Below are positions 22,878 through 28,585 of a stretch of 28,585 nt of DNA, piece by piece (position 1 is the stretch's first letter; the number at the start of each line of letters is the position of its first letter). Origin of the DNA: Chloroflexota bacterium (lineage in GTDB: Bacteria > Chloroflexota > Dehalococcoidia > SM23-28-2 > RBG-16-64-32); the NCBI GenBank assembly GCA_005882715.1, contig VBEI01000097.1:1-28585 (forward strand), given 5' to 3'. A program made the position numbers and the translations under genes. Below the pieces are notes generated by a model. The model searched no databases. It was not told where the DNA came from and saw only the letters and a list, made by a program, of their open reading frames with translations.

Positions 22878-24140
22878 CTAGTGTCTCGGTGTCCGCGTCG
22901 CGGACTCGACCGGACTAGGGCTAGCCGTCGATGTATCACTTGGTGCCGGCGTCGGCGTGGGCTGAGGCGTCGGTTCGAGAGTTGGCGGCGGCGTTGGCTC
23001 TGGAGTCGGCGGCTGCCACAGGCCGTACTTCCCGACCATCCAGTCCCAAACGTCCCTTGAGATCCGGGCACCAAATGAGTAGCCGGCGCGCTCCGTATTC
23101 GCCAGCTGCGACAGATATGTGATTGCGTAGGCCTTTTTGGTTCCGTCCGCACCCTGGAATGTGACAATCCCAGTGTCGTTGTTCACCCAGCCGTCCCAGT
23201 CCGCGTAGTAGCCGATCTTATGGCCGACGGTGGCTTCCGGCGGGAGACGACCGGGAAGGATGTAGTTTACGTACGAGTAGCTGTCGCGCAGAACACCGAG
23301 CGTATACACGGTCCATTGGTAGTCGAAGAGTTGCTCGTTCCAGAGCCTAGTCAGGATATCATTAGTCTCAAGGGCGGTCAGGATGTTAGGCGATGGGTAC
23401 TCGCCCCCATAAAAAGGGATGTGGTCGAAGTAGGAGGCCGTCATTCCCCAGGAACTCATCAGCGACCGGGCGTAATAAGTACCCTCCCAGTAAGAGCCGA
23501 AAATGGATTGCGTGAAATTCTTGACCTCCGGCGGATAGCTGCCACCGATCCCTTTCTTGATGCTGTAATCGAGGCCGTCTGGGCTCGCATTCCCGGCTTG
23601 AAACTGACTTACCGCTCCCAGCAAAGCAAAAAGGTTGATCACGCAGCCCGTGCGGTGGAGGACGTTACCGCCGACGGATATAGTTTCCCCGTTTTGGAGG
23701 TCAGTCACGGCTATCGCCACGTCGATGCCACCCACGTCGCCATCATAGGCAACGATCGCGCTCTCGAGTTGGTCGCGTAGCGCCAAGAAGTCAGGCGAGG
23801 CATTTACGTTTTCGGGAATGTTTCCGGATGTCTGAGGGAGGGGCGCCGAGGTCTGATCGCCGCCGGTGCCCTCTTGTGGGGAAGGGGCCGGTGTTTCCGA
23901 TGGGGCGGGAGAGGCCGACGATCTACTCCAGTCGACCACCCCTTCAACTGTGATACCTGGGTAGGATTGCTCGCCCGCGCGTCTTACGGCCGCTGAAGAC
24001 CGGGCGGTGGCTTCTGAGCCAGCATCCTTCGCGCTTCCATCTAGCGATGCCAGTACTATGACGACGCCAAGCGCTAGCGGCGCCGAGGCCAACCCCACGC
24101 CCGAGGCAATCCTTACCATTTTCGGGTCTACACGAAACAC
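22878..24140 (-). CDS. Anchored beta-lactamase/serine-hydrolase-fold protein with degenerate active site
   Basis: The 420-residue protein has one N-terminal membrane helix (about 14-33), a Ser/Pro-rich linker (70-110), a globular domain (about 115-375) and a Pro/Thr tail with repeated PTP/EPTP units. The globular part resembles class-A beta-lactamase-type folds. LHRTGCVINLFALLGAVSQF is at the SxxK helix and GHKIGYYADWDG at the KTG strand. However, the catalytic Ser-x-x-Lys is C166-V-I-N169, so both key residues are replaced and the usual serine acyl-enzyme reaction is unlikely. It may bind cell-wall or other ligands without cleaving them. GTG 24140 has GAAGGGG upstream. Confidence 0.75.
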   Translation of the reverse strand: MFRVDPKMVRIASGVGLASAPLALGVVIVLASLDGSAKDAGSEATARSSAAVRRAGEQSYPGITVEGVVDWSRSSASPAPSETPAPSPQEGTGGDQTSAPLPQTSGNIPENVNASPDFLALRDQLESAIVAYDGDVGGIDVAIAVTDLQNGETISVGGNVLHRTGCVINLFALLGAVSQFQAGNASPDGLDYSIKKGIGGSYPPEVKNFTQSIFGSYWEGTYYARSLMSSWGMTASYFDHIPFYGGEYPSPNILTALETNDILTRLWNEQLFDYQWTVYTLGVLRDSYSYVNYILPGRLPPEATVGHKIGYYADWDGWVNNDTGIVTFQGADGTKKAYAITYLSQLANTERAGYSFGARISRDVWDWMVGKYGLWQPPTPEPTPPPTLEPTPQPTPTPAPSDTSTASPSPVESATRTPRH

Positions 24141-24283
24141 GGTTCCCCTTCTGTCCCCCTATTCAACTGCTGTGATACTGATAACGCCGTATAGTGTTGC
24201 AAGGATACCAAAGCCTATGTGCATCCGCCCCTGGCGGCTTCGCTAGAATGACGCCCCAGCGTATCCCGGCGTTGCAACCGCTT

Positions 24284-24311
24284 TTGTGATCACGAAGGGC
24301 ACTGCTAGACT
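24284..24311 (+). promoter_or_regulatory. Promoter of the glc operon, probably leaderless
   Basis: TTGTGA (24284-24289) is followed after 16 bases by TAGACT (24306-24311). The GTG start of glcD at 24318 is only six bases further, so the transcript would begin at or very near the start codon. Confidence 0.5.
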
Positions 24312-24317
24312 TAGCGC

Positions 24318-25766
24318 GTGAAGCGAAGCACCTTGGTCCGAGATCTCAAGGGTGCAATCGGCCGCCATTGGGTGTTGCATACGCCCGAGGATCTGCTCGT
24401 CTACGAATACGACGCGACGATCGACCGCGGCCTCCCCGAGGTCGTCGTATTGCCAGAAGACGCAGGGGGCGTTGCCCGGGCCGTCCGCATCGCTCGCCAA
24501 CACGATGTTCCAGTGACAGCACGAGGCGCCGGGACCGGCCTTTCCGGCGGCGCAATTCCCTGCGAGGGCGGTGTGGTCATTGTCACGACGCGCATGAACC
24601 GCATTCTTGAACTCGATCCTGAGAACCAAATCGCGGTCGTCGAGCCGGGCGTGATCAACCTTGATATTTCGCGTGCTGCTTCACCTTACGGCCTGTACTA
24701 CGCGCCGGACCCATCGAGCCAGAAGGCCTGCAGCATCGGCGGCAACGTGGCGGAGAACGCTGGCGGGCCTCACTGCCTGCGCTATGGCAGCACGACTAAC
24801 CACGTTCTCGGTCTTGAGATCGTAACCGCCGAAGGGGAGGTTGTACTGCTGGGCGGCAAGACGGCCAATACCCCCGGCTACGACCTCACGGGAGTCGTAG
24901 TGGGGTCGGAGGGCACTCTCGCCATCGTCACGAAGGTAATCGTGCGATTGCTGCATAAGCCCGAAGCGACCGTTACTTTGCTGGCGATCTTCGATGCGGT
25001 TACCCAGGCGTCCCGCGCTGTATCGGCAATTATCGGCAGGGGAATGATCCCGGCGGCGCTGGAGATGATGGACAAGAACACAATGGAGGCAGTTGAGCCG
25101 TTCGTGCACGCTGGCTACCCTCCCGACGCCGGCGCCGTACTGCTGATTGAAGTGGAGGGGCTGAGGGAGGCCGCCCAGGAGCAGGCGGACGTTGTGGTTT
25201 CGATCTGCCGCGAGTTGAATGCCCGAGAGATCCGAATCGGCCTCTCCCAAGAAGACCGGGATAAGCTCTGGGCCGGCCGCAAAGGCGCGCTTGGGGCGCT
25301 GGGACGGCTGGCGCCCTCCTATTACATTCTGGATGGCGTCATACCGCGCACACTACTCCCGACCGTGCTGGACGGCGTCTACGAGGCCTGTGAGCGTTTT
25401 GGCTTCCGCGTGGCGAATGTCTTTCACGCCGGCGACGGCAACCTCCACCCCAACGTCATGTTCGACGAGCGCGTCCCAGGCGCTACGCAACGCGTCCTCG
25501 AGCTTGGCGAGGAGATCATGCGCCTATGCGTGGACGCCGGCGGTTCCATCACCGGCGAACACGGCGTAGGGTACGAGAAGCGCAATTATATGTCGTGGAT
25601 ATTCTCCGCGGACGATCTGGAAGTGATGTCGCGGCTCAAGGCCGCCTTCGGCGCTTCCGATGCCTTCAACCCCGGAAAGATCTTCCCAACATCCAAAGGC
25701 TGCGGCGAGGTCTCGTCGCGAATGCGCGCAGCGATCGCGAAAGTCGGCGCGGGCGCCTACGTCTAG
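24318..25766 (+). CDS. glcD: Glycolate/D-lactate oxidase subunit GlcD (FAD-linked)
   Basis: This is the FAD-binding catalytic subunit of a glycolate oxidase-type complex. The 482 residues show the PCMH FAD-binding RGAGTGLSGGAIP (69-81), the pyrophosphate-contact DPSSQKACSIGGNVAENAGG, the GlcD C-terminal FHAGDGNLHPNVMFDER near residue 370, and ITGEHGVGYEKRNY. Subunits D, E and F together oxidise glycolate to glyoxylate, or related 2-hydroxy acids such as D-lactate, and feed electrons to the respiratory chain; which substrate is used here cannot be told. GTG 24318 is the start, without a Shine-Dalgarno sequence. glcE follows after 11 bases. Confidence 0.95.
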   Translation: MKRSTLVRDLKGAIGRHWVLHTPEDLLVYEYDATIDRGLPEVVVLPEDAGGVARAVRIARQHDVPVTARGAGTGLSGGAIPCEGGVVIVTTRMNRILELDPENQIAVVEPGVINLDISRAASPYGLYYAPDPSSQKACSIGGNVAENAGGPHCLRYGSTTNHVLGLEIVTAEGEVVLLGGKTANTPGYDLTGVVVGSEGTLAIVTKVIVRLLHKPEATVTLLAIFDAVTQASRAVSAIIGRGMIPAALEMMDKNTMEAVEPFVHAGYPPDAGAVLLIEVEGLREAAQEQADVVVSICRELNAREIRIGLSQEDRDKLWAGRKGALGALGRLAPSYYILDGVIPRTLLPTVLDGVYEACERFGFRVANVFHAGDGNLHPNVMFDERVPGATQRVLELGEEIMRLCVDAGGSITGEHGVGYEKRNYMSWIFSADDLEVMSRLKAAFGASDAFNPGKIFPTSKGCGEVSSRMRAAIAKVGAGAYV

Positions 25767-25777
25767 GGACATCCATT

Positions 25778-27049
25778 GTGATCGCTCAGGCGACTGTCCT
25801 CGATGACCTCCGCGCCATCGTCGGCGACAAGCATGCCTACCTACCGGACGACTCGCCGACGTTCGCGGTCGATGGAATGAATCCAAAGGCGATCGTCGAG
25901 CCCCGCACCTACGAAGAAGTCGGGGCCGTCATGCGCTATGCAAGCCAAGCAGGCCTGGCTACCATTGCCAGCGGCGGCCGGACGAAGCCGGATATCGGCA
26001 ACTTGCCCGCCCGGTATGATCTGGCGTTGAGCCTCTCGCGCCTGGATCAAATCATCGAATACGAGCCGGCCGATCTTACGGTCACGTGCCAGGCCGGAAT
26101 CAGCGTCCCTGAACTACAGCGCCGCCTTCGTGTGCATGGCCAAAAAGTGCCGCTTGATGAAAGGCCCGGCAAGCAGCCTTCTGCCGGCGGAATGCTTGCG
26201 ACCAACTCAAACGGGCCGTCGCGTCATGCCTTCGGCGAGCTGCGCGACTTTACAATCGGAATGCGCGTGGTCACAGCGGACGGCAGAACCACCCGCGCCG
26301 GCGGCAAGGTGGTGAAGAATGTCGCCGGTTACGACCTGTGCAAGCTCTACATAGGGTCGCTCGGGACGCTCGCCGTCATCGTCGAGGCTACCTTCAAAGT
26401 AATGCCGGTCGCCCGAATTGAGCGAACTCTTGCCTTCCGGCTCCGAACCTCGGGAAATGCGTGCAGTCTCGCCGCTGACTTACTCCGCCGCGGACTAGCA
26501 CTGAGCTATTTGCAACTGAGAGGCTGGAACAACGGGGCGAATGACAGCTGGCTGCTTGAGATCGGACTCGCTGGCAGCGAAGGGCCGGTCGCGCGCTCCG
26601 AGAACGAATTGGCCGGTATGGCAGCCGACTTCAAAGCGGAGGTTGCCGATGGAGACGCTCCAGTGAATGCCGGCGCAACGGACAGCGGCGAGAGCAAGGA
26701 AGCTCGTGGGCTGCTTTGCCGGTTCAGCGTCCTTCCGTCCAGGCTCTCTGCGTTCATCGGCGGCCTCCAAGCTCTGGAACCGCCGGACATGGTTGCCGAA
26801 CCGGCCACGGGTGTGCTGCGCGCCTCTTGGCCAAACAGTGCTGCGGCGCTGACTTTGCTGGAACGCTCTCGCGAGATCGCCAAGAGCCACTCAGCTGCGT
26901 GCTTCGTCGAACGCTGTCCGCCGGAACTCAAGCGACGCATCGACGTCTTCGGCGACCCACCGCCCGCTTTTGAGCTGATGCGGCGCGTGAAGCAGCAGTT
27001 CGATCCGAATGGCATTCTCAGCCCCGGCCGGTTCGTGGGGAGGCTCTGA
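25778..27049 (+). CDS. glcE: Glycolate oxidase subunit GlcE-like FAD-binding protein
   Basis: This second FAD-binding subunit has a PCMH core: TIASGGRTKPDIGN, LTVTCQAGISVPELQRRL, GKQPSAGGMLATNSNGPSR, and GGKVVKNVAGYDLCKLYIGS with GTLAVIVEATFKV. The C-terminus LMRRVKQQFDPNGILSPGRF is typical of the family. The frame is open back to 25526 inside glcD, but GTG 25778, 11 bases past the glcD stop, gives a family-like N-terminus and 423 residues, somewhat longer than many GlcE (about 350-400). An Ala/Ser-rich insert around residues 290-315 accounts for part of the excess. It abuts glcF (TGA then TTG). Confidence 0.93.
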   Translation: MIAQATVLDDLRAIVGDKHAYLPDDSPTFAVDGMNPKAIVEPRTYEEVGAVMRYASQAGLATIASGGRTKPDIGNLPARYDLALSLSRLDQIIEYEPADLTVTCQAGISVPELQRRLRVHGQKVPLDERPGKQPSAGGMLATNSNGPSRHAFGELRDFTIGMRVVTADGRTTRAGGKVVKNVAGYDLCKLYIGSLGTLAVIVEATFKVMPVARIERTLAFRLRTSGNACSLAADLLRRGLALSYLQLRGWNNGANDSWLLEIGLAGSEGPVARSENELAGMAADFKAEVADGDAPVNAGATDSGESKEARGLLCRFSVLPSRLSAFIGGLQALEPPDMVAEPATGVLRASWPNSAAALTLLERSREIAKSHSAACFVERCPPELKRRIDVFGDPPPAFELMRRVKQQFDPNGILSPGRFVGRL

Positions 27050-28333
27050 TTGGGTAAACAACCTGCGTTTACCGGGCCGTTCGCTCCGTCCGAGGCTGAC
27101 CTCGCTCAGTGCGTGCGCTGCGGCCTTTGCCTCCAGCACTGCCCCACCTATCTCCAGACGGGGCTCGAAGCGGAATCCCCGCGCGGGCGGTTGTACCTTA
27201 TCAAAGCGATGTCCGAGGGTCTCATCGAGCCGACGGTAAACGTGACCGGCCACATGGACATGTGCCTTCAGTGCCGCAACTGCGAGGCAGTTTGCCCCTC
27301 CGGAGTGCCGTACGGCCGCATCATGGAGCGCGGAAGAGCGGAGGTCTTGGCCAGCGGCCGCGCGCCATTCTCATGGCGCCTGCGCGCGCTCTTCCTGCGT
27401 GAGGTGATTGCGCGACCGGGGCGCCTTGCGATACTTGCCTCGGCCTTGCGGTTCTATCGCGCATCTGGGCTGCGGGCGCTCGCCGAACGGACGCCAGTGC
27501 TGCGCGACCGCGTCGCGCTGGCGCCGACCATCACCGGGAAGGCGTTCAAGCGCCGCGGTGTGCTCGGCCAGCCCCAAGGCGCCATGAAGTATCGAGTCGG
27601 GCTGCTCACCGGGTGCATCATGCCCCTGGCGTACGGACGCGTGCATGCAGCGACCGTAAGAGTGCTTGCCCGCAACGGCTGTGAAGTTGTCGCTCCGGCG
27701 ACGCAGGTGTGCTGTGGGGCACTGCACGGCCACAACGGTGACCTTCCCACCGCGATGGAACTCGCCCGCCGTAACATCGACGCCTTTCTGGCGGAGGAGT
27801 TCGACGCCGTGATTGTGAATTCGGCGGGCTGCGGTTCAGCGATGAAGGAGTACGGCGACTTACTTGTCGAGGACAGCGCCTACGCCGAACGCGCTCAGCG
27901 CATGGCCTCTCGAGTAAAAGATGTAACCGAGTTCCTCGCGTCGCTTCCTTTACAGCCCCCCGAGGCGCCGTTGGGCGTGAGCGTCACCTATCAGGACTCC
28001 TGCCATCTCGCCCATGCGCAACGAATTACGGATGCGCCGCGCGACATCATACGCGCGATTCCCGGCGTTCGCTTCGTTGAGTTACCCCACGCCGACCGCT
28101 GCTGCGGCAGCGCTGGCGTCTACGGTCTGACTCAGCGGGAAATGTCGATACGCGTGCTCGACGAGAAGATGCGCGACATCAGGGAGACTGGCGCGGAAGT
28201 CATCGCCACCGCAAACCCGGGCTGCATGACGCAACTCGAGGCGGGCCTGCGCCGTCACCGCATGAACGGCCGCGTTGTTCACATCGTTGAACTGCTCGAC
28301 GAGTCATACCGGCGTCGCGGTATTCGCGTTTAG
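27050..28333 (+). CDS. glcF: Glycolate oxidase iron-sulfur subunit GlcF
   Basis: This electron-transfer subunit has two ferredoxin-type [4Fe-4S] motifs, C21-x2-C-x2-C-x3-C31 (CVRCGLCLQHCPTY) and C72-x2-C-x2-C-x3-C82 (CLQCRNCEAVCPSG). Two CCG domains follow, with VCCGALHGHNGD and DRCCGSAGVYG and upstream Cys residues (LTGCIMP, DSCHLAHA), as in heterodisulfide-reductase-like subunits. The length of 427 residues is normal. TTG 27050 is the start; GGAGG (27039-27043) is six bases upstream, at the end of glcE. It completes the glcDEF operon. Confidence 0.96.
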   Translation: MGKQPAFTGPFAPSEADLAQCVRCGLCLQHCPTYLQTGLEAESPRGRLYLIKAMSEGLIEPTVNVTGHMDMCLQCRNCEAVCPSGVPYGRIMERGRAEVLASGRAPFSWRLRALFLREVIARPGRLAILASALRFYRASGLRALAERTPVLRDRVALAPTITGKAFKRRGVLGQPQGAMKYRVGLLTGCIMPLAYGRVHAATVRVLARNGCEVVAPATQVCCGALHGHNGDLPTAMELARRNIDAFLAEEFDAVIVNSAGCGSAMKEYGDLLVEDSAYAERAQRMASRVKDVTEFLASLPLQPPEAPLGVSVTYQDSCHLAHAQRITDAPRDIIRAIPGVRFVELPHADRCCGSAGVYGLTQREMSIRVLDEKMRDIRETGAEVIATANPGCMTQLEAGLRRHRMNGRVVHIVELLDESYRRRGIRV

Positions 28334-28365
28334 CAGACCGCTCCTTTACTCCGAATTCACTGGGT

Positions 28366-28394
28366 GTTAACCGCTTAGCCGGTCGCGTTAACCG
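28366..28394 (+). repeat. Direct octamer repeats, possible operator
   Basis: GTTAACCG occurs at 28366-28373 and again at 28387-28394, 21 bases apart (about two helical turns). A related CTTAGCCG lies between at 28374-28381. Repeats of TTA-CC units are used by PhoB/PhoP-type regulators, but the spacing does not match a standard box. Confidence 0.4.
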
Positions 28395-28425
28395 TATTTG
28401 CGAGCAGCCGATGCGATACTCAGCC

Positions 28426-28585
28426 ATGAAGGACGTTGACCCCGAGATTTTCTGTGCTATGAGCTGCGCAAGAAACAGCACACCGAATTGTCAATATAGA
28501 AACGTGTAACAGGGTGGCCGGAGGGGCGTCTATTGTTCATCCCAAGAAGCGCAGGTTCGAAAGAACCGTCAATAGCCCGTGTCTT
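28426..28585 (+). other. Undecided 3' edge: small Cys-containing ORF and possible structured RNA
   Basis: ATG 28426 opens a 27-residue frame with three Cys (MKDVDPEIFCAMSCARNSTP then NCQYRNV, stop TAA 28507-28509). It lacks a clear ribosome site. Beyond it, GGTTC and GAACC close on a GAAA tetraloop at about 28553-28566. Outside them, GGGC...TATTG (about 28523-28534) can pair with CAATAGCCC (28570-28578). A GTG frame from 28514 is also open to the edge. I cannot choose between leader RNA, small ORFs and the 5' end of a new gene. Confidence 0.3.

Noticed and set aside
22900..23010. Tandem DNA repeat near the serine-hydrolase-fold gene end
   Set aside because: The repetition is the Pro/Thr codon pattern of the protein's low-complexity tail, not an independent DNA repeat.
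28550..28570. T-arm of a tRNA at the right edge (GGTTCGA)
   Set aside because: The arm closes with GAACC on a GAAA tetraloop rather than a seven-base T-loop, and no anticodon stem or acceptor fits.

Overview
The window is a GC-rich, densely packed stretch of bacterial chromosome. It has short gaps, many ATGA/TGATG overlaps, GTG/TTG (and probably CTG) starts, and no insertion sequence, phage gene or CRISPR array. The gene set points to Chloroflexota: RNase Y next to a YmdB-type phosphodiesterase, two or more F420-type luciferase-like oxidoreductases, a DinB protein and a basic single-anchor small protein. A Dehalococcoidia-related or similar environmental lineage fits best. This is inference, because no marker such as 16S rRNA is present.

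Layout. Bases 1-2829: the C-terminal end of a membrane-anchored exported protein, a CopC-CopD copper protein and a two-TM unknown. Bases 2950-6783: an RNA-turnover/phosphoesterase operon (rny, ymdB-like, PHP hydrolase, zinc-finger membrane protein). Bases 6784-8936: a small anchored protein on the minus strand, tRNA-Asp(GTC) with its own promoter and terminator, a zinc-ribbon protein, a YggT-like protein and a sigma-70 family factor. Bases 8933-13484: a 1060-residue GAF/PAS hybrid sensor kinase with an OmpR-type regulator on the minus strand, and a divergent single-domain receiver. Bases 13485-16186: the decayed remnant of an F420-type oxidoreductase, an intact LLM-type oxidoreductase that seems to start at CTG, and an acyl-CoA dehydrogenase closed by a strong hairpin.

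Bases 16372-16983 hold the most notable locus. A SufT/MIP18-like gene is followed by a SelW/Rdx-type gene whose CxxU redox motif is encoded with an in-frame TGA. A SECIS-like hairpin lies at the expected distance, so this is a probable selenoprotein that ordinary gene calling truncates. Bases 17027-18490 (minus) encode a short-chain polyprenyl diphosphate synthase and a YjbQ-family protein. A DUF1059-like gene at 18728-18907 is interrupted by an in-frame TAG. Bases 18911-21267 (minus) carry two small unknowns, a second LLM oxidoreductase and a DinB protein.

The right end (21373-28333) is central carbon metabolism: glycerol kinase, a lipoprotein-like or anchored penicillin-recognising-fold protein with a degenerate active site (minus strand), and a complete glycolate/lactate-oxidase-type operon glcD-glcE-glcF. 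The last 250 bases are non-coding or undecided. They hold direct TTA-CCG octamers and a potential folded RNA that runs towards the window edge.

Taken together, the window mixes housekeeping functions (RNA decay, tRNA, isoprenoids, Fe-S assembly) with redox and signalling genes of an aerobic or facultative heterotroph. Several genes (15004, 24318, possibly 21373) have a TANNNT box 6-9 bases before the start codon and no Shine-Dalgarno sequence, suggesting leaderless transcripts.
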